Below, piece by piece: positions 16,593 to 24,379 of a stretch of DNA of 43,063 bases. Made by a program: the position numbers and the translations under genes. Below the pieces are notes generated by a model. That model did not search any database and was not told the origin of the DNA. It saw only the letters and a list, made by a program, of their open reading frames with translations. Every line of letters starts with the position of its first letter. Within the stretch, counting starts at the first letter, position 1. The DNA is from Methanosaeta sp. PtaB.Bin039 (GTDB taxonomy: Archaea > Halobacteriota > Methanosarcinia > Methanotrichales > Methanotrichaceae), in the NCBI GenBank assembly GCA_002067795.1, contig MVQI01000072.1, forward strand, positions 1-43,063, read 5' to 3'.

Positions 16593-17636
16593 TTATTTTT
16601 GTATAACTATAGTAATTATGTCTCCGTCCATCAGCAGGTGGTCCAGGCCAGCCCTCTGGCCCTCGTGCTTGGCCGAGCTTCCCCAAACCGTAGCATAGCG
16701 GAACCGGCCGCGGAAATCCTTGTGTATCCGATCGCAGAGATCGCCAACCGTTGCGCCTCGCCGAAGGATCATTGGATCCTTGAGATCTGCCTGGCCTCCC
16801 TGAGGCTTCATGAATATCCTCATCAGCTCAAGCTCTGAGAAGATCCGGTCCTTGAGGCCATCAAGACCGGTGCCCTGTGTGCAGGAGATCAAGAGGGCGT
16901 CTTGCAGATACGGATCGCTCTCATCTCCACCCAGCAGGTCCATCTTGTTCACGACTTTTATGGCCCTCAGATAGCGCCGGTTGGACTCCAGCGCATCAAT
17001 GAACCTGTCCTGAGACAAGGTCTCTCTGATCAGGACATCGGCGCTGTGGATGCGGTACTCGTGCAGGATAGCCTCTATGGACCCCCGGTCGATTCTAGGG
17101 TCAACCGTGCTTGAGATCACGATCCCCCCCTTGCTGCTCCGCCGGATTATCACCTCCGGGGGGCGCTGGTTCAGCCTGGCTCCGCTGGCGTACAATCGGT
17201 CGGTGTACGGCTCTAGGCCCTGCAGGAACGGATCGGTTACCAGCAGGATCAGGTCCGCATCCCTGGCGGCCGATACCGAGTCACCGCCAAGCAGAAGATC
17301 CGGAAGGTCCAGCACCTGGATCTTTGCGCCGCGGTGAGACAGTATGCCAGGCACGGTCTCCATGGTGAAAGGATCGTCGCCTGGCCTGGCCCCGGTCAGA
17401 CGGTTCAGAAGGGCGGACTTGCCCGCACCCACGGGGCCTGCAAGCACTACTGTTGCATCCCCGGCCTTTCGCACCCCCGCACCTTTGCGACCCCTGGCAG
17501 CGCTGCGCTTCTCCTGCTCCTCCCGCAGACGGGCTATCTTGGCCTTCAGCCGCCCTATGTGGTGCTCAGTCGATTTGTTCTTCTGGGTATGGAGGATCTC
17601 CTCCTCCAGGGATCGGATCTCCTCTTCTATCGACAT
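16593..17636 (-). CDS. DRG-type (OBG/DRG superfamily) GTP-binding protein with TGS domain
   Basis: A 347-residue protein with the DRG layout: N-terminal helical region (MSIEEEIRSLEEEI, 1-45), G domain and a C-terminal TGS-like domain (about 272-347, starting MRIFMKPQG). The P-loop is GPVGAGKS (67-74) instead of the GFPSVGKS usual in DRGs. The G3 motif is DLPD (110-113) instead of DLPG, so the Gly that senses the gamma phosphate is Asp. G4 is NKMD (230-233) and G5 is SCTQGTG. It is presumably ribosome-associated like other DRGs. The altered G1 and G3 may change nucleotide hydrolysis. It lies 154 bases upstream of PAN on the same strand and diverges from the methionine adenosyltransferase gene. 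Confidence 0.88.
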   Translation of the reverse strand: MSIEEEIRSLEEEILHTQKNKSTEHHIGRLKAKIARLREEQEKRSAARGRKGAGVRKAGDATVVLAGPVGAGKSALLNRLTGARPGDDPFTMETVPGILSHRGAKIQVLDLPDLLLGGDSVSAARDADLILLVTDPFLQGLEPYTDRLYASGARLNQRPPEVIIRRSSKGGIVISSTVDPRIDRGSIEAILHEYRIHSADVLIRETLSQDRFIDALESNRRYLRAIKVVNKMDLLGGDESDPYLQDALLISCTQGTGLDGLKDRIFSELELMRIFMKPQGGQADLKDPMILRRGATVGDLCDRIHKDFRGRFRYATVWGSSAKHEGQRAGLDHLLMDGDIITIVIQK

Positions 17637-17768
17637 GGTCGGGCCACCTCATATCTGCGAATAAGGAGCGCATATTGCCGCATATCAGCCCTGGGTCATG
17701 AGGCTATTGATATAGATCTTTTCGCTTTCGCCAATGCCGAATGCCAGATGGCGAGCCTCCCCCCTGGA

Positions 17769-17782
17769 AGGATATTAATCCT
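17769..17782 (+). promoter_or_regulatory. Promoter element of the methionine adenosyltransferase gene
   Basis: AGGATATTAATCCT combines a TATA-like core with perfect 5-base inverted arms (AGGAT/ATCCT), about 36 bases before ATG 17818. It may be a TATA box overlapped by a regulator site, or simply a symmetric TATA box. Confidence 0.4.
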
Positions 17783-17817
17783 GAGGCGCAGCATGTAATG
17801 ATCGAAGAGTGGGTGCC

Positions 17818-18912
17818 ATGATAACATTTCACAAATACCAGCCAGTGCCCTTTGAAGTGGTGGAGCGAAAAGGATTGGGCCATCCGGATACCCTTGCCGA
17901 TGGGATATCCGAGGCCATATCCAGGCGATTATGCCGGCGATATCAGGAGGACTTCGGCCAGATCATGCACCACAACGTGGACAAGGTGCTGATAATCGGC
18001 GGGCAGTCCGCCCCCCGCTTCGGGGGTGGGGAGATCTTGGAGCCGCCATGCGTCGTTGTGGGTGGACGGGCCACGGGCCTTTCCGGCAGCTCGCTCGAGC
18101 AGGAGATAGTGGAGGCGTCATCGGATCACATCGGGAAGACCGTGGACAAGCTCACCCGCTTCCAGGTGGAGCCCCGTACAAGGCAAGGTGCTCCGGAGCT
18201 GCGCAGCCTGATCGGCAAAGGAGCCAACGATACATCCATCGGAGTTGGCTTTGCGCCGTTCTCCCCTCTCGAAGACCTCGTCCTCCGTATCGAGCCAGCA
18301 ATAGCCCGGATTTCCGGAGTTGGCCAGGACCGCAAGATCATGGCCGTCAGGTCGGGAGAGGGACTTCAGCTGGTGGTGGCTGCAGCCATGGTGGACTGCG
18401 TCCTCGGGTCCCGGGTGGAGTATGAGGAGGCAAGGGAGAAGGTCAGGGATGCGGTGGCAGCTCTGGCCGGAGAGTCTGAGGTTCATGTAAACGCAGCAGA
18501 CCACGGGGACAACCTGTTTCTGACGGTCACCGGCACATCAGCCGAGATGGGAGACGACGGTGCCACAGGCAGGGGCAACCGGGGATCGGGGCTGATCACT
18601 CCGATGAGGCCCATGACCATGGAGGCTATCGCCGGGAAGAATCCGGTCAGCCATGTGGGCAAGATCTACAACGTGATGGCCCATAGAGCTGCACAGGAGA
18701 TAGCGAAGCTTGAAGGGGTATCGGAGGCCTGCATAACCCTGGTATCGAGGATAGGCGCACCGCTTGACCGGCCGCTGGTCAGCTCAGCTTACCTGTCCGG
18801 GGAGGATTCTGCCAGCGTTGCATCGGAGGCCCAGGCCATAATAGATGAGGAGCTGGGAAATGCAGAAAGCCTGCTGGAGCTGTTCGTGGCCGGAAAGCTG
18901 AGCATATACTAA
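17818..18912 (+). CDS. mat: Methionine adenosyltransferase, archaeal type
   Basis: Makes S-adenosylmethionine from methionine and ATP in the cytoplasm. The 364-residue protein matches the archaeal AdoMet synthase family, not bacterial Met[19 protein letters not shown] near the N terminus, [47 protein letters not shown] and [13 protein letters not shown]. It is about 40 residues shorter than the M. jannaschii enzyme, mainly in the region after GGRATG. I prefer ATG 17818; an in-frame GTG at 17809 is the alternative. It diverges from the DRG gene, with about 180 bases between them. SAM supply fits the heavy methylation and radical-SAM needs of methanogens. Confidence 0.95.
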   Translation: MITFHKYQPVPFEVVERKGLGHPDTLADGISEAISRRLCRRYQEDFGQIMHHNVDKVLIIGGQSAPRFGGGEILEPPCVVVGGRATGLSGSSLEQEIVEASSDHIGKTVDKLTRFQVEPRTRQGAPELRSLIGKGANDTSIGVGFAPFSPLEDLVLRIEPAIARISGVGQDRKIMAVRSGEGLQLVVAAAMVDCVLGSRVEYEEAREKVRDAVAALAGESEVHVNAADHGDNLFLTVTGTSAEMGDDGATGRGNRGSGLITPMRPMTMEAIAGKNPVSHVGKIYNVMAHRAAQEIAKLEGVSEACITLVSRIGAPLDRPLVSSAYLSGEDSASVASEAQAIIDEELGNAESLLELFVAGKLSIY

Positions 18913-19005
18913 GTGAAGCGATTTCGGGTGCCATTCTAAAGACACCAGGGGAGGGAAAGGAGAGAGACGTGGGGCGATCAGAAGATCGGGCTTGTGCCCT
19001 CTGGC

Positions 19006-19317
19006 CTAATCCTGGCCCTGCACCTCTTTCTTGGCCATCTGCAAGCGCTGCTTGGCAGAATATCCTGTGGCCTTCTCAAGGAAATTCCGAAACCTCTTGT
19101 TTGTATCCAGCACAATAGCATCAGAGGCGCCAGGATCGGACTCGGTGACGACGTTGAGCTTCTTGTTCTCCACCCATACCTCGATCCTTCTCAGCGCTCC
19201 GTAGCTGAGGGATAGCCGGTCTTGCTGCCGGGACACCTCCACAGGGAACTCCTCCCTTATCGCGGAGAGTATCCTTTCAGGATCGGCAGAAAAGCCGCGT
19301 TTGAGCTTGTACTCCAT
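19006..19317 (-). CDS. DUF5611-family protein
   Basis: A 103-residue protein from ATG 19317 (MEYKLKRGF); an in-frame TTG at 19365 would add 16 residues with no better ribosome binding site. The pattern YKLKRGF, LSYGALRRIEVWVENKKL, VVTESDP and VLDTNKRFRNFLEKATGYSAKQR matches a family I recall as DUF5611, conserved in Methanosarcinales and related Euryarchaeota, function unknown. It has no signal peptide or TM segment. The basic C-terminal tail suggests contact with nucleic acid or ribosome, but this is only a guess. It converges with the methionine adenosyltransferase gene. Confidence 0.75.
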   Translation of the reverse strand: MEYKLKRGFSADPERILSAIREEFPVEVSRQQDRLSLSYGALRRIEVWVENKKLNVVTESDPGASDAIVLDTNKRFRNFLEKATGYSAKQRLQMAKKEVQGQD

Positions 19318-19413
19318 GAGGGCAACCACTGCCCTTGTCGCTAATAGATCTTTCGAGAGGAACAAAAAAAACGAGGAGACGGGAAAAATCCGCAGCCCCG
19401 CGGCTTATGCTGC

Positions 19414-19845
19414 CTAGCTTTGGACAAGCCGCTGCCAGGCCTCGTCCAGTGACTTCTGGGAACGGATATCTGCCAGACGTGTCGTTTGCTCCTGAAATCC
19501 TTCCAGGGTATTGAAGAAACGATCGAGCGGATCCCCGCCGAAAGTTGGGACCAGGAATATGTGGGTATGGGGTATTCGCCTCCCCCTTGCGTACATCGCC
19601 ACGAAGTCGGGCCGGTAAGCCTGCTTGATCCTCCGGGCCGTCTCCTGTGCCACTTGGAACAGGCTGGCCGCCTCCTCGGCTGACAGGTCGTGCCAGAACT
19701 GGACGTGCCGCCGTGGGATCACCAGGCAATGGCCCGGGGAGAAAGGATTGATATCCAGCAAGGCAACGGAATGGACATCCTCATGCACGATGCGGCCTTT
19801 GGCCCGTCCGGCCAGTATCTCGCAGAATATGCAGGTATCCGCCAT
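19414..19845 (-). CDS. HIT-family protein (histidine triad nucleotide hydrolase-like)
   Basis: A 143-residue protein from ATG 19845, starting MADTCIFCEILAG, the usual HIT opening. Other hallmarks are INPFSPGHCLVIPRRHV and the triad region IPHTHIFLVP. In classical HIT proteins the triad is H-x-H-x-H-x-x; here the third histidine is Phe, while the first two, including the nucleophile position, are kept. The family hydrolyses phosphoramidate or adenylylated substrates such as AMP-lysine. The altered third position could reduce or redirect activity. The frame continues upstream to 19977, but that part is not HIT-like. It lies between DUF5611 and enolase, all on the minus strand. Confidence 0.85.
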   Translation of the reverse strand: MADTCIFCEILAGRAKGRIVHEDVHSVALLDINPFSPGHCLVIPRRHVQFWHDLSAEEAASLFQVAQETARRIKQAYRPDFVAMYARGRRIPHTHIFLVPTFGGDPLDRFFNTLEGFQEQTTRLADIRSQKSLDEAWQRLVQS

Positions 19846-20047
19846 ACGATCCGACCACCTATGCAGAGTCCTTTGATCGGGAAAGGATATGGATCTGCCG
19901 GAAAAAATGGGCGGCCCCATGTCAGCCGGACGAAAGGGCGGACAGCCGATCCGGTGATGAATCGCGGAAGAAATCATGTGCAGACATGGGCAAAAAGTGG
20001 AAAGAAGCCGGGATCTGGATTTTGACCGACCGGCTTGATCCCTGTCC

Positions 20048-21298
20048 TCAGATCTTCTGATAAGATGCTCCGGCGCCCAGCTCCTCCTCGATTCTCATCA
20101 GCTGGTTGTACTTGGCATTGCGCTCGCTTCTGGCCGGAGCGCCGGTCTTGAGCATCTCTGCGCCCAGGGATACGGCCACGTCAGCCAGGGCGGAGTCCTC
20201 GGTCTCTGCCGAGCGGTGTGAGACCATTACCTTGTAGCTGCTTCGGAAGGCCAGAGTGGCGGCGTCGAATGCCTCGGACACCGAGCCGATCTGGTTGAGC
20301 TTTAGCAGCAGCGCGTTTGTCGAGCACATCCTGATGCCCTTCTCAAGCCTCTTGACATTGGTGACGTAGAGGTCGTCGCCAACGATGATGGTGCCTGGAA
20401 GTCTCCTGGTCAGGGCAGCGAAATCCTCGAAGGCCTCCTCCTCGAATGGGTCCTCGATGGAGATTATGGGATATGTGTTGACCAGATGCTCGTAGAAGTC
20501 GATCAGCTCGCCTGGCTGGAGCCGGTTTCCGTCAACCGAGTATCCGCCATCCAGGTAGAAGCTTGAGGCAGCGGCGTCAAGGCCGATTCTTATCTCCTCG
20601 GAGTATCCGGTGATGTCCAGAGCGCTCATTATGGCGTCGAGGGCGTCCTGGGTCTTTTGCAGCGGCGGTGCGTATCCCCCTTCGTAGCCGACGTTGGTGG
20701 CTACGCTGCCGTACTTTCCCTTCAGGATCTTGCCAAGCGCATGATATGTCTCCGCAGCCATTCGCAGACCCTCTGTGAAGTTCTTGGCCCCCCGCGGAAG
20801 GATCATGAACTCCTGAATGGCCAGGTCATTTCCGGCATGCTGGCCTCCGTTGAGCACGTTTAGGGCTGGAACTGGAAGCCTGGTAGCCGACACCCCGCCA
20901 AGGTATCGGTAAAGCGGCATGCCCAGCGAGGAGGCTGCTGCCTTGGCCACACCCAAGGAGACCCCTAAGATGGCATTGGCCCCCAGGTTGGATTTGTTGG
21001 GGGTGCCGTCCATCTCGAGCATGAGAAGGTCGATCTCCCGCTGATCGATCGCGTTTTTGCCCAGCACCTCCGGAGCTATGACCTCGTTTACGTTCTTTAT
21101 GGCGTTTTGCACGCCCTTGCCACCGTAGCGGTCGCCGCCATCTCTCATCTCGAGGGCCTCGTGAGTCCCGGTGGAGGCGCCGGATGGGACAGCAGCCCGA
21201 CCAAACCCGCAGCAAGTATAGACGTCAACCTCCACAGTGGGATTGCCCCGTGAGTCAAGTATCTCTCTGGCAAGAATTTTCTCGATCTGCAACGACAT
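20048..21298 (-). CDS. eno: Enolase (phosphopyruvate hydratase)
   Basis: A 416-residue glycolytic/gluconeogenic enzyme converting 2-phosphoglycerate to phosphoenolpyruvate, with Mg2+ bound by Asp/Glu/Asp of the barrel. Visible motifs are AREILDSRGNPTVEV, PSGASTGTHEALE, NVLNGGQHAGNDLAIQEFMI, GLDAAASSFY, SIEDPFEEEAFEDF, VGDDLYVTN, the enolase signature LLKLNQIGSVSEA with the catalytic Lys, and VSHRSAETED. Length and motif order are standard for archaeal enolase. It likely serves gluconeogenesis in an acetate- or CO2-assimilating methanogen. Its promoter carries a palindrome between TATA box and ATG. Confidence 0.97.
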   Translation of the reverse strand: MSLQIEKILAREILDSRGNPTVEVDVYTCCGFGRAAVPSGASTGTHEALEMRDGGDRYGGKGVQNAIKNVNEVIAPEVLGKNAIDQREIDLLMLEMDGTPNKSNLGANAILGVSLGVAKAAASSLGMPLYRYLGGVSATRLPVPALNVLNGGQHAGNDLAIQEFMILPRGAKNFTEGLRMAAETYHALGKILKGKYGSVATNVGYEGGYAPPLQKTQDALDAIMSALDITGYSEEIRIGLDAAASSFYLDGGYSVDGNRLQPGELIDFYEHLVNTYPIISIEDPFEEEAFEDFAALTRRLPGTIIVGDDLYVTNVKRLEKGIRMCSTNALLLKLNQIGSVSEAFDAATLAFRSSYKVMVSHRSAETEDSALADVAVSLGAEMLKTGAPARSERNAKYNQLMRIEEELGAGASYQKI

Positions 21299-21303
21299 GG
21301 TAT

Positions 21304-21340
21304 ACCACGACGTGGTGTCTTGCAGTGAGTTATATAACTG
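21304..21340 (-). promoter_or_regulatory. Enolase promoter with operator-like palindrome
   Basis: On the minus strand a TATA box (AGTTATATAACT, 21329-21340, itself a perfect palindrome) lies about 35 bases before the ATG. ACCACG-A-CGTGGT, a 13-base inverted repeat at 21304-21316, falls near the expected transcription start, a good place for a repressor. Confidence 0.5.
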
Positions 21341-21453
21341 TGGCGAATGGCTGACCGGTTGCGAAATCCGTCAGCATGATATGGCAATGACAGAGACTTT
21401 GGAAAAAAGCTCTCGCTCGGTGAAGAAGGCCCGCAAAAAGCACTGGCTGCGTC

Positions 21454-21780
21454 CTAGCCTACGCTTTCGTCTATCCATCGAAGGTAGGGGGCGTAGCCGT
21501 CCTGGACCGGCAAAACGATTATCTCTGGGACCTGGTAGGGGTGCAGCTCCTTTATACGGGCGATCAGGGATTCTGCCCGGTCCCGTCTCGTCTTTATGAT
21601 CAGCTGCTCTTCTGCGTCACGGCACAGCTGGCCCTGCCAGATATAGTGCGACACGACCTTCTGGATGCCGACGCAGGCTGCCAGCCGCGCTTCTACCAGG
21701 GAATCTGCCATGGCCCCACCCTGACCGTCTGGCACAGTGCACAGGACAATTACGTGATCATTAGATGCGGACCGGCTCAT
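21454..21780 (-). CDS. cutA: CutA1-family divalent-cation tolerance protein
   Basis: A 108-residue protein with the CutA1 core: VIVLCTVPDGQGGAMADSLV, the ACVGIQKVVSHYIWQG segment, and a C-terminal HPYQVPEIIVLPV. CutA1 trimers have a PII-like ferredoxin fold and bind Cu2+; the physiological role is unclear. ATG 21780 overlaps the moaE stop as ATGA and has GGTGGG upstream. The frame extends to 21867, but that part is the antisense of moaE. It is the last gene of the sulfur/molybdopterin run. Confidence 0.92.
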   Translation of the reverse strand: MSRSASNDHVIVLCTVPDGQGGAMADSLVEARLAACVGIQKVVSHYIWQGQLCRDAEEQLIIKTRRDRAESLIARIKELHPYQVPEIIVLPVQDGYAPYLRWIDESVG

Positions 21781-22211
21781 TTGCCCACCCATCGATCCCC
21801 GAAAGAACCCATCTCCTTCTTCCATAGAGGCGCCCTTCGTTTCAGCTCCTCGATGGTGTACTCGCACGCTAAAAAAGCCTCTCTTCGGTGTGCTGCTGCG
21901 CTGGTTATCAGCACGATGGCCTCGCCTGCTGCAAGCTTGCCGGTTCGGTGGATCACGTCTACACTGGCTCCGAAAAGAAGGGCAGCCTCCTGCACTATTC
22001 GCTCCAGCTCCTCGGCCGCGGCCTCCGGGTATGCCTCAACCAGCAGGGATTGAACACCCTGATCTGCCCGAACAATTCCCGTAAATGTGACCACCGCCCC
22101 GATATCCGCAGATGCCGCGCCGGCCACTGCCGAGTCGTGGCTGATGGGGACCGGACCGATTTGAACCGTGCTATCATCCTCCGGCCACAGGCGGGAATAT
22201 GGCAAACTCAT
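21777..22211 (-). CDS. moaE: Molybdopterin synthase catalytic subunit MoaE
   Basis: The large subunit of molybdopterin synthase, which moves sulfur from thiocarboxylated MoaD onto cyclic pyranopterin monophosphate. Motifs seen are GAVVTFTGIVRADQG, LLVEAYPEAAAEELERIV, VDVIHRTGKLAAGEAIVLI, AAHRREAFLACEYTIEELK and APLWKKE with the conserved active-site Lys. The start is uncertain among ATG 22211, 22220 and 22250, all inside the 3' end of moaD; 22211 gives 144 residues, close to the family norm. Molybdopterin or tungstopterin is needed for formylmethanofuran dehydrogenase and formate dehydrogenase in methanogens. Overlap with moaD and cutA indicates one transcript. Confidence 0.9.
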   Translation of the reverse strand: MSLPYSRLWPEDDSTVQIGPVPISHDSAVAGAASADIGAVVTFTGIVRADQGVQSLLVEAYPEAAAEELERIVQEAALLFGASVDVIHRTGKLAAGEAIVLITSAAAHRREAFLACEYTIEELKRRAPLWKKEMGSFGDRWVGK

Positions 22212-22449
22212 CGCCGTCATGAAGCTGCTGCTCAAGCCCCTGCTGACCATCGAGCCTCTTGCGGTTGAGCATGATTATCACGTAGTCCCGCAGCAACCCT
22301 TCCTGGTCATAGGCCGCCTCTAAAAAGCCCCGCCGGGTCTTGCAGAGGTGCAGGAGAAGGTCTGAGACAGTGGCCCCTTCCCCAAGCTCCAGGACCGATT
22401 CGCGGCCCAGCAGATCCCGGAATGCAGCAAAAGCCCTCAGCTTGACCAT
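22174..22449 (-). CDS. moaD: Molybdopterin synthase sulfur carrier MoaD
   Basis: A 91-residue ubiquitin-fold carrier from ATG 22449 (MVKLRAFAAFRDLLGRESV), ending in Val-Ala-Gly-Gly, the tail that is adenylated and thiocarboxylated. The frame extends upstream to 22551, but that part is antisense-like. moaE overlaps its 3' end, so it is the obvious MoaE partner. The activating enzyme for this tail is most likely the single ThiF/MoeB-like protein at 23324-24064. It is paralogous to the Gly-Gly protein at 24061-24330. Confidence 0.9.
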   Translation of the reverse strand: MVKLRAFAAFRDLLGRESVLELGEGATVSDLLLHLCKTRRGFLEAAYDQEGLLRDYVIIMLNRKRLDGQQGLEQQLHDGDEFAIFPPVAGG

Positions 22450-22480
22450 CAATTGATGCCGGCCCCCGCAACGTCCAGCC

Positions 22481-22792
22481 TCATCGGCGCACCTTCTTGA
22501 TGGACTTGAGAACCTCTTCTTTGCCGAGCTTTCGCACGCGCTCCGCCTCACGCTCGTCCTTGTACCGCAGGACGAACGTGCCGTGGCAGGGCTTGGTATA
22601 GGGGAATACGACGTATCCCTCCTTTATGCCGACGGCCAGTGGCGGAACACCCACCAGGTGCTCCCCGAATAGCTGAAATCCGGGCTGAAAGTAGTAATAC
22701 TCGTCTGAGTTTTTCTCGATGAACTCCCTCGCTTCCTTGAACGATATGCGTTGCAGCAGCGTCTCTGGCTTCAGCTCTTCGATGCAGCCCAT
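22481..22792 (-). CDS. DUF1894-family protein
   Basis: A 103-residue protein (MGCIEELKPETLLQRISF) with YYYFQPGFQLFGEHLVGVPPLA and VVFPYTKPCHGTFVLR, which I recall as the DUF1894 pattern of methanogens. Cys3 and the Cys of KPCHG are the visible conserved cysteines. It overlaps the DUF1890 gene upstream by 22 bases and ends 31 bases before moaD. Its place inside a run of sulfur-carrier genes suggests a link with sulfur or cofactor chemistry, but no activity is known to me. Confidence 0.78.
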   Translation of the reverse strand: MGCIEELKPETLLQRISFKEAREFIEKNSDEYYYFQPGFQLFGEHLVGVPPLAVGIKEGYVVFPYTKPCHGTFVLRYKDEREAERVRKLGKEEVLKSIKKVRR

Positions 22793-23262
22793 CCGAACAC
22801 CTCATCCACCTTCTTTCTCAGGCCCATGGGGTTGTGAACAGCCTTCTCCACGATCCTCGTGCATTCGAACTCGATCTGCCCTGCCAGCTCCTCGGCATTT
22901 CTCCCGAACACTATGACGTATATCCGGGCCTCGGATAGCGCGGCCACAGTGGCGGCATAGGTTATGCCAGCATCGTTGTGGGCGAAGGAGCAGGCTAAAT
23001 CGAAGTCCTGCTTCTTCTCGGCCAGATCGGCGATTATCCTGTCTATATCGGTCAGCTTCTTCAGGTAATGGCGGTCCGGGTCCGATATCCGGGCAAGGTT
23101 CAAGGCCGCACTGGTTCCGGCAACAACAACCCGATAGCCGCTGGCGTTCATCCGGCTGGCCATATAAAGGACCAGGCTCATCTGCACCGGAACCTCGGGG
23201 CATCCCATCATAAGCAGTACCCTCTTGTCTCCGGCCGGGGCGTTCTCGTCCATTTTATCCAA
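22771..23262 (-). CDS. DUF1890-family protein
   Basis: A 163-residue protein whose MMGCPEVPVQMSLVLYMASR, VVVAGTSAALNLARISDPDRHY, FAHNDAGITYAAT and IYVIVFGRNAEELAG match what I recall of DUF1890, a methanogen family with a DsrE-like or Rossmann-like alpha/beta fold. Cys in MGCP is a candidate active residue. Start ATG 23262 lies behind AGAGG; ATG 23253 is also possible. A 61-base gap separates it from the thiF-like gene upstream, the widest within this run. DUF1890 and DUF1894 occur as a pair here. Function unknown. Confidence 0.78.
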   Translation of the reverse strand: MDKMDENAPAGDKRVLLMMGCPEVPVQMSLVLYMASRMNASGYRVVVAGTSAALNLARISDPDRHYLKKLTDIDRIIADLAEKKQDFDLACSFAHNDAGITYAATVAALSEARIYVIVFGRNAEELAGQIEFECTRIVEKAVHNPMGLRKKVDEVFGWAASKS

Positions 23263-23323
23263 TCCTCTTTAAGCCCAAGTGGCGCTCCTCTAAATAGATC
23301 CATCTCAGCGGCCATGCACGTAT

Positions 23324-24064
23324 TTATAACAGAGGCTTGCGGCAATCTGCCGTGGCGCAGTCCGGGCAGACTGGCGACCTGTCGCATGTCACCTCGTCCA
23401 TGCGCCCAAAGAGGCCGTCCCACAGCAAGAGCCTGCCCTCAAGCAGCTCTCCTTTTCCCGTCAGGTATTTGAGCACCTCTCCGGCCTGGATCGAGCCGAT
23501 TACCCCGCAGGTCGCCCCGAGGGCCGGGGGGCGGACTGGCGGCGGCGAGCGCGGAAACAAGCAGCGAAGACATGGGGTGCGGCCGGGTACCAGCGTTGTT
23601 GCCTGGCCGTCGAAGCCGGATATGGCCCCGTGCATCAGGGGTACGCCCGACCTGAGGCTTGCCGAATTCAGCAGGTAGCGGGTCTCGAAGTTGTCAAGAG
23701 CGTCCACGATTGCATCTGCCCCCCGCACGAGACCCGATACCGAGTCGCTGTCGATCGCACTTGGGAAAGCCTCGACCCGCAGTTCTGGATTGAGCGCCTG
23801 CAGCGTATCTCTCGCAGACTCGACCTTCAGACTGCCCACCTGGCGGTGCAGAATCTGCCTGTTGAGGTTGCTCACTTCGACTGTATCGGAATCTGCTATC
23901 CTCAGACATCCCACCCCGGCTGCGGCCAGGTAGAAGGAGGAGGCTGAACCCAGGCCACCCGCTCCGGCCACCAGGACCGTGGCACGAGAGAGCCTCTCCT
24001 GGCCCTCGATCCCCCACAGGGGAAGCTGCCTTGAGTAGCGACCGGGACTGTCATGATGGCTCAT
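23324..24064 (-). CDS. ThiF/MoeB/HesA-family E1-like adenylyltransferase
   Basis: A 246-residue E1-like enzyme that adenylates the C-terminal glycine of a MoaD/ThiS-type carrier. Seen are RYSRQLPLWGIEGQERL, the nucleotide loop GAGGLGS (34-40), ADSDTVEVSNLNRQILH, DALDNFETRY, the structural zinc pairs CxxC at 165/168 and 233/236, and Cys186 in GATCGVIGS at the usual catalytic-Cys region. No rhodanese domain is attached, so sulfur must come from another protein. Its ATG overlaps the stop of the carrier gene (24061-24330) as ATGA, so that carrier is the likely partner. It may also serve MoaD at 22174, since no second E1 gene is present here. Confidence 0.92.
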   Translation of the reverse strand: MSHHDSPGRYSRQLPLWGIEGQERLSRATVLVAGAGGLGSASSFYLAAAGVGCLRIADSDTVEVSNLNRQILHRQVGSLKVESARDTLQALNPELRVEAFPSAIDSDSVSGLVRGADAIVDALDNFETRYLLNSASLRSGVPLMHGAISGFDGQATTLVPGRTPCLRCLFPRSPPPVRPPALGATCGVIGSIQAGEVLKYLTGKGELLEGRLLLWDGLFGRMDEVTCDRSPVCPDCATADCRKPLL

Positions 24065-24330
24065 CCGCCCACCGCCGCAGAGAGAATGGACAGATCGTCT
24101 CCATCCTGAAGCATCAGGCCAAGACCGCCCAGAAGCTCCACGTTTTGGCCGCCTTTTAGAAGGTTGACATCCTCGCGGATCGAGCCAAAGTCGTCCAGGG
24201 CCAGGCGGCGGGCCTCTTCTGGGAGCTCACGCAGCAGGTCTTCGACGCTTGAGCCCTCGGCTATCTCCACAACCATCTCCCTGCCCAGATATCGGCGAAA
24301 GCTGCCAAACGCCCTGATCCTGATCCTCAA
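24061..24330 (-). CDS. MoaD/ThiS-like sulfur carrier in the ycaO-tfuA operon
   Basis: A ubiquitin-fold carrier ending SAAVGG. TTG 24330 is preferred because GGTGG lies directly upstream and the protein then begins RIRIRAFGSFRRYLG, the usual opening; ATG 24357 is the alternative. The length from TTG is 89 residues. The segment VELLGGLGLMLQDGDDLSI is typical of MoaD. It sits between tfuA and the E1-like gene and overlaps the latter, while a separate MoaD is paired with MoaE downstream. This makes it a strong candidate for a dedicated carrier that brings sulfur to TfuA/YcaO. Function by context, not proven. Confidence 0.85.
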   Translation of the reverse strand: MRIRIRAFGSFRRYLGREMVVEIAEGSSVEDLLRELPEEARRLALDDFGSIREDVNLLKGGQNVELLGGLGLMLQDGDDLSILSAAVGG

Positions 24331-24379
24331 TGCCACCACCCCCGCTTTGTAAACCATCTATCCGGACTTGCCTCATGAT

